Assembly (NCBI GenBank): GCA_024276305.1
Contig: JAJRXK010000018.1
Location: 45,818 to 109,817, forward strand
Direction of reading: 5' to 3'
Origin: Candidatus Krumholzibacteriota bacterium
GTDB taxonomy: Bacteria; Krumholzibacteriota; Krumholzibacteriia; JAJRXK01
DNA length: 64,000 nt
The position numbers were made by a program, and so were the translations under genes. This document shows, one piece after another, positions 38,716 to 48,014 of this stretch. Position 1 is the first letter of the stretch. The number at the start of each line of letters is the position of its first letter. The notes below the pieces were generated by a model. The model made no database searches and had not been told where the DNA came from. It worked only from the letters and a program-made list of their open reading frames with translations.

Positions 38716-38742
38716 TCAGCAATCCGGGCTCTCGATTGCCAA
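38716..38742. promoter_or_regulatory. CIRCE-like inverted repeat in the groESL leader
   Basis: TCAGCAATC, a 9-base spacer, then GATTGCCAA. Each arm matches the CIRCE consensus (TTAGCACTC-N9-GAGTGCTAA) at 7 of 9 positions and the spacer length is exact. The element starts about 10 bases downstream of the -10 box, near the expected transcription start, which is the classical site for HrcA repression. No hrcA gene is in the window. Confidence 0.65.
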
Positions 38743-38751
38743 CCGATGCGC

Positions 38752-38780
38752 AAGATAGTCCAAGCGCCAGGAGTTGGCAA
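38752..38780 (-). promoter_or_regulatory. groESL promoter, sigma70-like
   Basis: On the minus strand TTGCCA (-35, 5/6), 17-base spacer, TATCTT (-10, 4/6), followed by the CIRCE-like repeat and then groES about 120 bases downstream. Spacing and context make this a good candidate. Confidence 0.6.
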
Positions 38781-38783
38781 CCC

Positions 38784-38803
38784 CCATTGGCGACTGCCAA
38801 TGG
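38784..38803. repeat. Perfect inverted repeat just upstream of the groESL promoter
   Basis: CCATTGGC, spacer GACT, GCCAATGG: eight perfectly paired bases on each side. It ends four bases from the -35 box of the groESL promoter and shares the TTGGC/GCCAA core seen in the CIRCE-like repeat downstream. It could be an activator or second repressor site; no protein is assigned. Confidence 0.55.
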
Positions 38804-38853
38804 AACGCCGAATCATTGGGCAAGTGCAAGTTTTTCAAGCAGTTGGAGTAGAG

Positions 38854-38906
38854 ACCGGGCCGCCCTCCCCAGGCTGGGACTCGAGGAGTCCCACGGGCGG
38901 CCCGGT
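38854..38906 (-). terminator. Terminator of the CBS-domain gene, nested hairpin
   Basis: A perfect 12-bp outer stem, ACCGGGCCGCCC (38854-38865) with GGGCGGCCCGGT (38895-38906), encloses a second perfect hairpin, GGGACTC-GAG-GAGTCCC (38876-38892). It begins 10 bases after the CBS gene stop and separates that gene from the groESL promoter. Confidence 0.7.
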
Positions 38907-38916
38907 CGGAGCAGGC

Positions 38917-39408
38917 TCAGCTGGCCTGGAGACCGCGGGGACGGTGCCGGGCAAAGGCATTGAGGATGTCCATGGTCGAGAGGATCCCCACCAGGCGCGA
39001 TGATTCGTCGAGCACGGCCAGATGATGGATCTGGTTCTCGAGCATGGTGACCGCGGCATCGGGCAAGGGAGTGGAGGCCGACACCGATACCACATTGGTG
39101 GACATGAAGTCCTCGACCATGGACTCGGAGAGTCCCGAACGTTCGAAGATGTCCACGAAGTCTTCCCGGCCCTCCTGACTCACAGTGGCCAATTCCTGGA
39201 GATCATGGTCGAGGCTGTGGGTGGGAGCGAGGAGATCCACGGCTGCGATCATCCCCACACAACGCCGTCCGTCGTCGATGACCGGCACGGTCGCCACACC
39301 GTTTTCGAGCATCACATCGAGGACTTCGTGGAGGGTTTGACCCACAGAAACCGTATGGACCTCGGGGACCATGACATCGCCAACGAGTTCGGAGTAGGCA
39401 CCGTTCAC
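38917..39408 (-). CDS. Protein with a pair of CBS domains
   Basis: 163 residues from GTG 39408, with GAGAGGA 6 bases before it; the track's TTG start nine codons upstream lacks a ribosome site. Two CBS motifs: VGDVMVPEVHTVSVGQTLHE with GVATVPVIDDGRRCVGMIA, and VEDFMSTNVVSVSASTPLPD with IHHLAVLDESSRLVGILSTM. Stand-alone CBS pairs bind adenosyl ligands such as AMP, ATP or SAM and act as energy or redox sensors. The partner is unknown. It lies between groESL and the coaX operon, on the same strand. Confidence 0.88.
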   Translation of the reverse strand: MNGAYSELVGDVMVPEVHTVSVGQTLHEVLDVMLENGVATVPVIDDGRRCVGMIAAVDLLAPTHSLDHDLQELATVSQEGREDFVDIFERSGLSESMVEDFMSTNVVSVSASTPLPDAAVTMLENQIHHLAVLDESSRLVGILSTMDILNAFARHRPRGLQAS

Positions 39409-39569
39409 GTCATTCCTCTCTGTAGTTCTGGGCAAGCGACGCTGTCCCGGCGACGCCGAAGACAGAATCGGACAAGGTCATGGGATTATTGAACGGAATG
39501 CCCGACCAGCTTGCATTATCGAAACTGTGAGGCGGACCAAATGCCGGATCTGACTCTGTGAGAGCCGTC

Positions 39570-40337
39570 CTATCCCTTCGGACCGAGGCGGGCGATCTCG
39601 GCTGCCCCCTCCAGGGTCAGGTCCGGGAGATAGAGCGGGCGACCGGGCAGCTCCGGTCCCAGCAGTTCCGCCATTCCCCCGGTCAGCAGGACCGCGAGCG
39701 GCCCCATCTCCCGACACAGGACCTCGATCACTCCCCCCACTCCTGCCAGGGCTTGGCGAAAACTTCCCGCCTCGATGGCCTCCCGCGTGTTCCGTCCGTA
39801 GAGGGTAGAACTGTGCACGAAGGGAATCTCCGGAAGAGCAGAGCCTCTCTCCACCAGACGCCGATGGGACTCCGCACAACCAGGAGCGATGAGTCCCCCT
39901 CGGAAGTGCCCTTGGAGAAGCAGGTCGAAGGTATTCGCCGTTCCCAAATCGACGACCAGGGCCGAGTCGAAACCTCGGGCTCGTGCACCGGCGATGTTGG
40001 CATAACGATCTGCCCCCACCGTCTCGGGGGATTCCACCTCGACGCTGAAGGGCATGCGGCAGCGATGGTCGATGAGGGTCCACGGAAGTCGGCGGACGGT
40101 GGCCTTCCCCTGAACGAGGTGGATCCAGAGTTGGGTCGCCGACTGGACCACCGAAGCGAAGGCCACCGACACGATGTCGGAATCCTCTTCGAGGCGATCC
40201 ACGGACCAGTCGAAGAGCTCGGAGAGGTTCACACTGCCTTCGACCAGAGGTAGAGACAACGCGGTCTCCACGATCTGACCGTTCACGACTCCGGCCCGCA
40301 TCCGCGTGTTGCCAACGTCGATGGCGAGCACCTTCAT
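39570..40337 (-). CDS. coaX: Type III pantothenate kinase
   Basis: 255 residues. It phosphorylates pantothenate, the first step of CoA synthesis. Acetate/sugar-kinase-fold (ASKHA) motifs: AIDVGNTRMRAGVV (phosphate 1), VESPETVGADRYANIAGA (substrate loop), VVDLGTANTFDLL (phosphate 2), GGLIAPGC and LLTGGMAELL (adenosine). Last gene of the valS-rodZ-uvrB-nadC-birA-coaX operon; its ATG overlaps the birA stop by 4 bases. Confidence 0.95.
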   Translation of the reverse strand: MKVLAIDVGNTRMRAGVVNGQIVETALSLPLVEGSVNLSELFDWSVDRLEEDSDIVSVAFASVVQSATQLWIHLVQGKATVRRLPWTLIDHRCRMPFSVEVESPETVGADRYANIAGARARGFDSALVVDLGTANTFDLLLQGHFRGGLIAPGCAESHRRLVERGSALPEIPFVHSSTLYGRNTREAIEAGSFRQALAGVGGVIEVLCREMGPLAVLLTGGMAELLGPELPGRPLYLPDLTLEGAAEIARLGPKG

Positions 40338-41116
40338 CCCGTCCCTCCTCCGAGATGTACCTCACCGGCGTGAATGGATTTCGAACGGCCATCCTCGAGG
40401 AGGACCTGCAGAGAACCCTCGTCGTCGACTCCCTGCGCGATCCCCCCCCACTCCCGCTCGTTCTCCACCCATCGGATTCTCCGACCGCGAAGGACACAGG
40501 CCCTATTCCACCGCTCCCGCCACGGGGCGAAACCGTCGGTCGAGAAGGTCGACCACGCTTCCTCGACCACCGGCAACCACCGCCGCAGGACCTCGGTGGG
40601 GGTCCATTCCTGAGACTGCTCCTCCAGCGAAGTGGCCTGCCCCTCGAGTTCTCCCCACCCTCGAGGAGGACGGCGCAGGTTGAGGCCCACTCCCACGATC
40701 ACCTGCGTGGGCTCGCCGCCGAGACTCTCCAAGAGCACACCCCCGAACTTGCGGCCTTCCCACCAGAGATCATTCGGCCACTTCAGGCCGCAGGCCGCGG
40801 GCCTCCCCAGCGCCTCGCGCAGGGTCCATGCGACCAGAGGAGAAAAGCTCGGCAGACCCTTCGGGCGCCCGGGACTGCGCAGCACCAACGAAACGAAGAG
40901 GTTCCCGGGGCCGGGATCCACCCACTTCCGGCCCTGTCGACCTCTCCCCGCAGTCTGACGATCGACCAAGACCACGGCCCCCGACGGCGCGCCCGCATGA
41001 ACCCAGGACCTCATGCAATCCTGAGTGCTCTGGGCCAACTCCAGATGCCACACCGGACGACCGGGGGCCCACACGGAGTCCACCACCGCTTCGGCGACCT
41101 TCCCGCGGTCGTTCAA
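40334..41116 (-). CDS. birA: Biotin--[acetyl-CoA-carboxylase] ligase
   Basis: 260 residues. Biotinyl-AMP-forming ligase: STQDCMRSW, then the biotin/ATP loop AGRGRQGRKWVDPGPGNLF, LKWPNDLWWEGRKFGGVLLE (catalytic Lys) and IVGVGLNLRRPP. The C-terminal SH3-like cap (GGIAQGVDDEGSLQVLLEDG) is present. It lacks the N-terminal winged-helix domain, so it is a group I, non-repressor enzyme. Overlaps nadC and coaX by 4 bases each. Confidence 0.94.
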   Translation of the reverse strand: MNDRGKVAEAVVDSVWAPGRPVWHLELAQSTQDCMRSWVHAGAPSGAVVLVDRQTAGRGRQGRKWVDPGPGNLFVSLVLRSPGRPKGLPSFSPLVAWTLREALGRPAACGLKWPNDLWWEGRKFGGVLLESLGGEPTQVIVGVGLNLRRPPRGWGELEGQATSLEEQSQEWTPTEVLRRWLPVVEEAWSTFSTDGFAPWRERWNRACVLRGRRIRWVENEREWGGIAQGVDDEGSLQVLLEDGRSKSIHAGEVHLGGGTG

Positions 41117-41988
41117 GACTCCGCTCCCCGATCCACCAGATCCATGCCGATGTCCCAGGCCGGAGCCGAGTGGGTCAACGCCCCCACACTCACGCAGTCC
41201 GCGCCGGCCGCCGCCACTGCGGCCACGGTCTCCAGGCGAATGCCTCCCGAAACCTCCAGTCCCACCGGCGACTCCACCCGGTCACGGATCTCCCTGGCCC
41301 GGCGAATGTCCGCCAGGTCGAAGTTGTCGAGAAGGATTCGATCGGGACGGAGGGGTAGGACCTCCTCGAATTGATCGAGAGAATCCACCTCGATCACCAC
41401 CGGCAGGTTGGCATTCTCCGCCCGGGCACGAGCGACGAGCTCCGTCCAGGAGAGCCCGCCGTGGCGATGGTTGTCCTTGACCAAGAAGCCGTCCGCGAGG
41501 TGGAAGCGATGATTCTCCCCGCCTCCGCAGCGCACCGCGTACTTCTGCAGCAGTCGAGCTCCGGGGTAGGTCTTGCGAGTGTCGAGGACCCGGCAGGTCG
41601 AGCCAGCGGCGTCCACGAAGGCCCGAGTCAGAGTAGCCGTGCCCGAGAGCATTCCCATGAGATTGAGAATGGTGCGCTCAGTCGACACGATGTCGCGCCA
41701 CCTACCGGTGAGACGGACCAACTCCTCGCCCGCATCGCAGCGCTTTCCATCTGCGACCCGGGACTCGGCCCGCGCCGACGAAGCAAAGACCTCGAGAGTG
41801 ATGGCCGCGATCTCCACACCACACACCGTCCCCCCCTCCCGATTGCGGATGACCACCTCCACGGTTGCGTCGGGGGAGAGCGCGAGGCGAGCGGTGAGAT
41901 CCTCCTCCGCGTGATCTTCGGCCAAGGCAAGTTCGACCAGGACTCGGGCGGCCTCCCGCTCCTGCGGATTCATGCGGAAGTCGGTCAC
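41113..41988 (-). CDS. nadC: Nicotinate-nucleotide diphosphorylase (carboxylating), quinolinate phosphoribosyltransferase
   Basis: 291 residues, normal length. It makes nicotinate mononucleotide from quinolinate and PRPP in NAD synthesis. Signatures: [88 protein letters not shown] and [10 protein letters not shown]. nadA and nadB are not in the window. Its ATG overlaps the uvrB stop (41985-41988). Confidence 0.96.
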   Translation of the reverse strand: MTDFRMNPQEREAARVLVELALAEDHAEEDLTARLALSPDATVEVVIRNREGGTVCGVEIAAITLEVFASSARAESRVADGKRCDAGEELVRLTGRWRDIVSTERTILNLMGMLSGTATLTRAFVDAAGSTCRVLDTRKTYPGARLLQKYAVRCGGGENHRFHLADGFLVKDNHRHGGLSWTELVARARAENANLPVVIEVDSLDQFEEVLPLRPDRILLDNFDLADIRRAREIRDRVESPVGLEVSGGIRLETVAAVAAAGADCVSVGALTHSAPAWDIGMDLVDRGAES

Positions 41989-44045
41989 GCTCTTCCTCCT
42001 CGCCCTCGCGGCTTCTGGGCTGCGGGCCCATCGAGTTCGTGCTCGAGACGCAGCTCATCGATGCGGTCGCGCAGAGAGGCCGCAGTCTCGAAGTCGAGAT
42101 TCTTGGCCGCCTGGTACATCTCCGCACTGAGCCGTTCCACCAATTCCATCGGGGTCGCCGTATCCAGCGAATCCAAGATGGATCGAAGTTCCTCCCGCCC
42201 CCGAGTGCCCCGCTCCGAACGTTTCTTCTCGCCCACGCTGTCGGCGGCCGAAGTCGCAGACATGATCTCGGTGGCGCTCTTGGTGATGCTCCGCGGGATG
42301 ATTCCATGCTCCTCGTTGTAGCGAATCTGCTTCTCCCGGCGACGACTGGTCTCATCCATCGCTCTGCGCATGCTGCCAGTCACTCGATCTGCGTAGAGAA
42401 TGACTCGCCCATCCACATTGCGGGCGGCGCGTCCGGCGGTCTGGATCAGACTGCGATCGCTGCGCAGGAAACCTTCCTTGTCAGCGTCGAGGATGGCCAC
42501 CAGGCCGACCTCCGGCAGATCCAAACCCTCGCGCAGAAGATTGATCCCCACGAGAACGTCGAACTCCCCCATTCGCAGTCCGCGCAGGATCTCCACTCGA
42601 TCGAGAGCCGCGATGTCACTGTGGAGATATTCGACCCGGATTCCCGCCTCTCGCAGGTAGTCTGTCAGATCTTCGGCCATGCGTTTGGTGAGGGTGGTCA
42701 CCAGGACGCGGTACTGTGACTTCACGCTTCGATGGATCTCCGCCATCAGATCGTCGACCTGTCCGGTCACCGGGCGCACTTCGAGGACCGGATCCGTCAA
42801 TCCCGTGGGTCGAATGACCTGCTCGACCACGACCCCCGCGCTTCGCTCGAGTTCGTAATCCGCCGGCGTTGCCGAGACGTAGATCGTCTGTGGTGCCACG
42901 GCTTCGAACTCCTCGAATCGCAGGGGACGGTTGTCGAGGGCGCTCGGAAGTCGGAAACCGTGTTGGACCAGGGTTTCCTTCCGCGAGCGGTCCCCATTGT
43001 ACATCGCTCCGATCTGGGGAACCGTCACGTGGCTCTCGTCGATGATCAAGAGCCATCCGGGCGGGAAGTAGTCCAGCAGACAAGCCGGACGCTCGCCGGC
43101 CTGGCGCCGGTCGAAGTAGCGACTGTAGTTCTCGATGCCCGAGCAATAGCCGAGCTCCAGAATCATCTCCATGTCGTAGCGGGTGCGCGACTCGAGTCGC
43201 TGCATCTCCAGGAGGCGGCCATCCTGCTCGAATTCACTGAGCCGAGTCTCGAGATCCACCCCGATCTCGTGCACCACCTGTTCGAGCATGCTCCGCTCGG
43301 TCACGAAGTGGGTGGCGGGAAAGATGGCCACGTTTTCCAATCGGGAGAGCACATTCCCCGTGATCGGATCCACTTCGGTCAATCGGTCGATCTCGTCGCC
43401 GAAGAGTTCGACTCTCACGACTTCATCAGCGTAGGCGGGTTTGATTTCCACCGTATCGCCTCGAACCCGGAAGGAGCCTCGGCCGAAGGCCACGTCGTTG
43501 CGGCTGTACTGGATCTCGACCAGCCGCGCGAGCAATTCGTCTCGCTCGAGGGTCTGGCCCACGCGCATTCCCAGAACTTGTCGCCGGATGTTCTCGGGGT
43601 TTCCCAGTCCGAAGATACAGCTCACGCTGGCCACGACGATCACATCCGACCGGGACAACAACGAACTCGTGGCGCGCAGGCGCAGCCGCTCGATTTCGTC
43701 GTTGATACTGGCATCCTTCTCGATGTAGGTGCTGGTCGATGGGATGAACGCTTCGGGCTGATAGTAGTCGTAGTAGCTGATGAAGTACTCGACGGCGTTG
43801 TGCGGAAAGAATCCTCTCAGCTCCCCGTAGAGCTGCGCGGCCAGAGTCTTGTTGTGGCTCAGCACCAATGCGGGACGTCCACACTCCGCAATGACATTGG
43901 CCATGGTGAAGGTCTTGCCGCTGCCCGTCACGCCCAGCAGAGTCTGGTGACTCAGGCCATCCTGGATGCCTCGGACCAATTCCGCGATGGCCTGAGGCTG
44001 ATCCCCGGTCGGCTCGAAGGGGCGATGTAGATCGAAGACGGGCAA
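41985..44045 (-). CDS. uvrB: Excinuclease ABC subunit B
   Basis: 686 residues, full length. Nucleotide-excision-repair helicase-like subunit that verifies damage. Walker [14 protein letters not shown], the beta-hairpin region [21 protein letters not shown], Walker [21 protein letters not shown], helicase motifs [29 protein letters not shown] and [12 protein letters not shown]-terminal UVR domain ([19 protein letters not shown]) binds UvrC. Co-directional with rodZ, 78 bases upstream, and nadC, which overlaps its stop. Confidence 0.98.
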   Translation of the reverse strand: MPVFDLHRPFEPTGDQPQAIAELVRGIQDGLSHQTLLGVTGSGKTFTMANVIAECGRPALVLSHNKTLAAQLYGELRGFFPHNAVEYFISYYDYYQPEAFIPSTSTYIEKDASINDEIERLRLRATSSLLSRSDVIVVASVSCIFGLGNPENIRRQVLGMRVGQTLERDELLARLVEIQYSRNDVAFGRGSFRVRGDTVEIKPAYADEVVRVELFGDEIDRLTEVDPITGNVLSRLENVAIFPATHFVTERSMLEQVVHEIGVDLETRLSEFEQDGRLLEMQRLESRTRYDMEMILELGYCSGIENYSRYFDRRQAGERPACLLDYFPPGWLLIIDESHVTVPQIGAMYNGDRSRKETLVQHGFRLPSALDNRPLRFEEFEAVAPQTIYVSATPADYELERSAGVVVEQVIRPTGLTDPVLEVRPVTGQVDDLMAEIHRSVKSQYRVLVTTLTKRMAEDLTDYLREAGIRVEYLHSDIAALDRVEILRGLRMGEFDVLVGINLLREGLDLPEVGLVAILDADKEGFLRSDRSLIQTAGRAARNVDGRVILYADRVTGSMRRAMDETSRRREKQIRYNEEHGIIPRSITKSATEIMSATSAADSVGEKKRSERGTRGREELRSILDSLDTATPMELVERLSAEMYQAAKNLDFETAASLRDRIDELRLEHELDGPAAQKPRGRGGRA

Positions 44046-44123
44046 AACGGTCCTTCTCCCCGGCCGAGAGTCCTGAATCCATGCCCCGCCGGAGCGACAC
44101 CACTGCGCCCGACAGAAGCTTCG

Positions 44124-45137
44124 TCAGTTCGGATAGATCAACCACTCGCTGCGAAGTCCTCGAGGAGCCTCGCGCCGCACTCCGTCGAGTTCGACGATGA
44201 CCGCGCCGACGTCGGAGAACTCGACCGCAAAATGGTCATAACCCTCGACCACCCAGACTTCACCTTCCCGCAGGGTGCGGGTCTTCTTGGCCTTTCCGTC
44301 GGCGCTGACCCGGGCGCTGACCACATCGAGAGCCCGCAAACTGAGCTTCATCAGCTTCAGCTCGGCATCTGCCGGACGAAGCACACTGGGGATTCCAGGC
44401 GAGGCCTTCTCGTCGTAGGGAACCCGTTCTTGGTCCTCGAAGCGAGTGCCCGAGGCAGCGACCACCTTCTTCACGGTGGTTGTGGCCGTCTCGCCCGCGA
44501 CCTCCTCGACCTCGGGGGAAGCCTCGTCGGCGGCGAGGGTATCCGTGGAGAGAGGACTCACGGACTCGGCCTGCGTGTCGAGCGACATGGAGGACTCCCC
44601 GAGGGTTGGAGCCTTCGTCGACTCCGACTGCGGCAGGAAGGTCCGCCCCATCCAGAACAGGAGAACCACTGCGACGGCCACCAATGCCCACCACAGGCGC
44701 TTTGGCACCCGAAGAGACGACGACGCCCGGAAACGCCGCACTCGAGCGTTGTCCACCGTTTCGATGGTCCAGGTGGCTTCGGTCGTCGGCGCCGACTCCG
44801 CTTCCGCCGTCGCATCCGCAACTGGAGCCAGGGATGGACTCGGGGGCAGCACCGGGGTCACCGGAATCGATTCCCCAACGGACTCGAGCTGGGCCTCGAG
44901 CTTGGTCATCATCCACTCGCGGTCGAGACCATAGAGCTGGCACAAACTCCGGAGGAATCCTCGCGCGTAGACCGGCCCGTTCAAGCCGGCAAGGTCGTCT
45001 CCCTCCAGAGCATGGATCTGGCGAGGAGCGATCTTGGTCCTTTCGCTCACATCCTCCACAGACCATCCCCGGCCCTCACGGGCATCGGAGAGAATCTCTC
45101 CGAGGGAACGATAGTCGCGGCGATCTTCCTCGCTCAT
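44124..45137 (-). CDS. rodZ: RodZ-like HTH membrane protein
   Basis: 337 residues. An N-terminal helix-turn-helix of the RodZ type (LGEILSDAREGRGWSVEDVS, APRQIHALEGDDLAGL, PVYARGFLRSLCQLYG) spans about residues 12-80. An acidic Pro/Ala linker comes next, then one transmembrane helix (about 147-167). A periplasmic Ser/Thr-rich stretch leads to a C-terminal DUF4115 beta domain (LRALDVVSARVSADG, LREGEVWVVEG, RREAPRGLRSEWLI). RodZ links MreB to cell-wall synthesis; mreB is not here. Its ATG overlaps the valS stop (45134-45137). The symbol is a family assignment. Confidence 0.82.
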   Translation of the reverse strand: MSEEDRRDYRSLGEILSDAREGRGWSVEDVSERTKIAPRQIHALEGDDLAGLNGPVYARGFLRSLCQLYGLDREWMMTKLEAQLESVGESIPVTPVLPPSPSLAPVADATAEAESAPTTEATWTIETVDNARVRRFRASSSLRVPKRLWWALVAVAVVLLFWMGRTFLPQSESTKAPTLGESSMSLDTQAESVSPLSTDTLAADEASPEVEEVAGETATTTVKKVVAASGTRFEDQERVPYDEKASPGIPSVLRPADAELKLMKLSLRALDVVSARVSADGKAKKTRTLREGEVWVVEGYDHFAVEFSDVGAVIVELDGVRREAPRGLRSEWLIYPN

Positions 45138-47872
45138 TTCGACTCCAGACTCGCCAACTGGGCTTCGACCCGGGCGAAAGTCTCCTCGAGTTCTCGCACG
45201 AGTTCCTTTTCCCGCGCCACCACCGCCTCGGGCGCCTTGGACACGAAGCTCTCGTTTCGGAGCTTGGCTCGGGCCGCACTCAGACGGCCCAGGAGTTGGT
45301 CTCGCTCCTTGCCGAGGCGCGCTCGCTCCTTGTCGAGGTCGACGAGGCCTTCGAGGGGCATGACCAGATCCACATCATCCACCACTGCGGTGACGCACTG
45401 TGACGGCCGCTCCCGCCTTCCCTCGACCTCGACCGATGCCATCTTCGCCAGAGTCTCCACATGGGAGGAGATTCGCGAAAGATCTCGTTGCCGTCCTTGC
45501 TCCGCCTGCAGTCGCAGCAGCCCGCGCTTGCCCGGAGCTACTCCGATTTCGCTCCGAAGGTTTCGCACCGACGCCACCAACTCCTGGGCCAGACCGAAGA
45601 GTCCCGCCTCCTCCGCCGCCGGAGCCACGCCCTCGAAGTGGGGCATCGGAGCCTGCGCGATGAGGCCAGAAGTCGCCGGGTGCAGACTCCACAGCTCCTC
45701 GGTGATGTAGGGAAGGAAGGGATGCAGCATCCTCAAGAGAATGTTGTGGACACAGAGGGCAACCACCAGAGCGGTCTGCCGAGACGCATCGTCCTCTCCC
45801 CGGAGACGGGGCTTGATGGCCTCGAGATACCAGTCACAGAACTCGTGCCAGAAACAGTCATAGCCCGCGTAGGCCGCATCGTTCAGGCGCCGCGACTCGA
45901 GCTCCTTCTCCAGGCGCTGCGCCGCGCACACCACCCGGTGCAGAATCCACCGATCCTCGAGAGCCAACGGGGACCGCTCTCCTTCCGGAAGGTCTGCTCC
46001 GAAGCTCCGAGCGTAGAGGCGCACGAACCACTCCTCGACATCTTCGCCCTCCTCGACGCCGACCTCCCTTCGCATCGCCTTCGCATCGGCGGAGGGAAAG
46101 GACAACCCGCACTCTTCGACATTGGTCCACAGCAGACGCGTGGCATTCCAGATCTTGTTGCAGAAATTGCGACCGGTTTCGACCGTCTCTTCGCTGAAAT
46201 TCATGTCCTGCCCGGTCGGGGTCAACATGATCAGAACGAAGCGGAGAGCATCCGCCCCATAGCGGTCCATCAGCTCGAGCGGATCGGGACTGTTGCCGAG
46301 CGACTTGCTGAGCTTTCGCCCTTTTTCGTCCCGGATGATCCCGGTGTAGAGCACTTCGGTGAAGGGTGGCTCCCCGAGGAATTCATAGGACGCCATGATC
46401 ATGCGGGCGACCCAGAAAAAGAGGATGTCCGCACCGGTCACCAGTACGCTGGTAGGGTGGAAGCGCCGCAGGTCCTCGGTCTCTTCGGGCCAACCCAGCG
46501 GACTGAAGGTCCATAGCCAACTGCTGAACCAGGTGTCGAGCACGTCGGGATCCTGCACCAGGTCGCGGCGACCGCATTCTTCGCAGGCTTCTGGCTCCGA
46601 GCGGTGTACCTGTCCATGACCGCAAGCGGCACACTCCCAGTAGGGAATCCGGTGCCCCCACCAGAGTTGGCGACTGATGCACCAATCCCGGATGTTGCGC
46701 ATCCAGTTGTAGTAGACCCCGATCCAACGTTCGGGGTACATCCGGATGGCTCCAATCTCGACCGCCTCGATGGCCGGACGGGCCAACTCTTCCATCTTGA
46801 GAAACCACTGCTTGGAGATGTAGGGCTCGATGACCGTGTCCGTGCGATCGTGGTAGCCCACCTTGTGGACGTGATCTTCGGTCTTCACCAGCCGCCCTTC
46901 GGCGGCCATGTCCGCGACCACTCGACGGCGAGCCTCGAAGCGGTCCAGGCCCCGATAGACCTCCGGAACTGCGTCGTTCAGTCGGCCATCGGGCTCGAGG
47001 ATGTTCACGAAGTCCAGTCCATGGCGTTTGCCGATCTCGTAGTCGTTCGGATCGTGGGCGGGAGTCACCTTCACGCAGCCCGTCCCGAATTCGGGATCCA
47101 CGTGCTCGTCTTCCACGATGGGAATCCGCCGACCGACCAGCGGAAGAATGACCTCCTTCCTCTTGAGGTGTGCGGTCTTGTCCGCCGTGGGATGAATGGC
47201 GATCGCGGTGTCCCCCAACATCGTCTCGGGCCGAGTGGTGGCCACGACCACCTCTCCCCCTCCCTCGAGGTCGTAACGAAAGTGCCAGAGCTTTCCCTTC
47301 ACTTCCTTGTGAACCACCTCCTCGTCACTCACCGCGCTCTGCTGGGCAACCGACCAGTTGACCATGTAGTCAGCCCGGTAGATCCAACCCTTTTCGTAGA
47401 GGCGAAGGAAGGCCTCCCGCACGGCTTCGGACCGCGGTTCATCCAGGGTGAAGGCCTCCCGCTGCCAATCCAGGCTCACCCCGTAACGCCGAAACTGATC
47501 GACGATCACATCGTGATGGTCATCGGACCATTTTCGAGCCCGCTCGAGGAAAGCCTCACGACCGATCGTCTTGGGATCCTTCCCCTCCTCCTCGAGTGCA
47601 CGCGCCACCTTGTTCTCGGTCGCGATGCTGGCGTGATCGGTTCCCGGGACGAAGAGAGTGGGACGACCGCACATCCGGTAGTAACGAACCAGGGCATCCA
47701 TGATCCCCGCGCCGAGGCAATGGCCGATGTGGAGGATCCCGGTGACATTCGGAGGGGGGAGCGTGATCACGAAGGCATCGTCCGTCCCGTCGTGGGGACG
47801 AAAGACTCCCGCCTCCTCCCAACGGGGATACCATTTGGACTCGAGTCCACTGGGGTCGTACTGCTTGTCCAT
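45134..47872 (-). CDS. valS: Valyl-tRNA synthetase
   Basis: 912 residues. Class I aminoacyl-tRNA synthetase with HIGH-type PPPNVTGILHIGHCLGAG near residue 37, the CP1 editing domain (GKLWHFRYDLEGGGEVVVAT, TTRPETMLGDTAIA, GTGCVKVTPAHDPNDYEIG), the zinc-like CAACGHGQVH with CEECGRRD, and KMSKS-type KGRKLSKSLGNSPDPLEL. A C-terminal coiled coil (LVDLDKERARLGKERDQLLG) closes the protein. First gene of the operon, with a promoter at 47950-47978. Confidence 0.98.
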   Translation of the reverse strand: MDKQYDPSGLESKWYPRWEEAGVFRPHDGTDDAFVITLPPPNVTGILHIGHCLGAGIMDALVRYYRMCGRPTLFVPGTDHASIATENKVARALEEEGKDPKTIGREAFLERARKWSDDHHDVIVDQFRRYGVSLDWQREAFTLDEPRSEAVREAFLRLYEKGWIYRADYMVNWSVAQQSAVSDEEVVHKEVKGKLWHFRYDLEGGGEVVVATTRPETMLGDTAIAIHPTADKTAHLKRKEVILPLVGRRIPIVEDEHVDPEFGTGCVKVTPAHDPNDYEIGKRHGLDFVNILEPDGRLNDAVPEVYRGLDRFEARRRVVADMAAEGRLVKTEDHVHKVGYHDRTDTVIEPYISKQWFLKMEELARPAIEAVEIGAIRMYPERWIGVYYNWMRNIRDWCISRQLWWGHRIPYWECAACGHGQVHRSEPEACEECGRRDLVQDPDVLDTWFSSWLWTFSPLGWPEETEDLRRFHPTSVLVTGADILFFWVARMIMASYEFLGEPPFTEVLYTGIIRDEKGRKLSKSLGNSPDPLELMDRYGADALRFVLIMLTPTGQDMNFSEETVETGRNFCNKIWNATRLLWTNVEECGLSFPSADAKAMRREVGVEEGEDVEEWFVRLYARSFGADLPEGERSPLALEDRWILHRVVCAAQRLEKELESRRLNDAAYAGYDCFWHEFCDWYLEAIKPRLRGEDDASRQTALVVALCVHNILLRMLHPFLPYITEELWSLHPATSGLIAQAPMPHFEGVAPAAEEAGLFGLAQELVASVRNLRSEIGVAPGKRGLLRLQAEQGRQRDLSRISSHVETLAKMASVEVEGRRERPSQCVTAVVDDVDLVMPLEGLVDLDKERARLGKERDQLLGRLSAARAKLRNESFVSKAPEAVVAREKELVRELEETFARVEAQLASLESK

Positions 47873-47949
47873 GGTCTACCTTCGCCCTGGCAAGAAAGCT
47901 TGGCGGCAGCGTGAGGCCTTCCCCACGTCGAAGCCGTCCGGAGCCCGTG

Positions 47950-47978
47950 AGGTTAGTCGGGAAGCCTGGGGGTGTCAA
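47950..47978 (-). promoter_or_regulatory. Candidate promoter of the valS operon
   Basis: On the minus strand a perfect TTGACA, a 17-base spacer and TAACCT (3/6), giving an approximately 70-base leader before the valS ATG. No T-box-like leader fold is visible; the leader is too short for one. Confidence 0.5.
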
Positions 47979-48014
47979 AGAAACGGCGGCGGTGCGCGGG
48001 GGAGCAAATCGGGG

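Noticed and set aside
47873-48014. Possible T-box or other tRNA-sensing leader upstream of valS
   Set aside because: The leader after the candidate promoter is about 70 bases and contains no specifier-loop or antiterminator fold.
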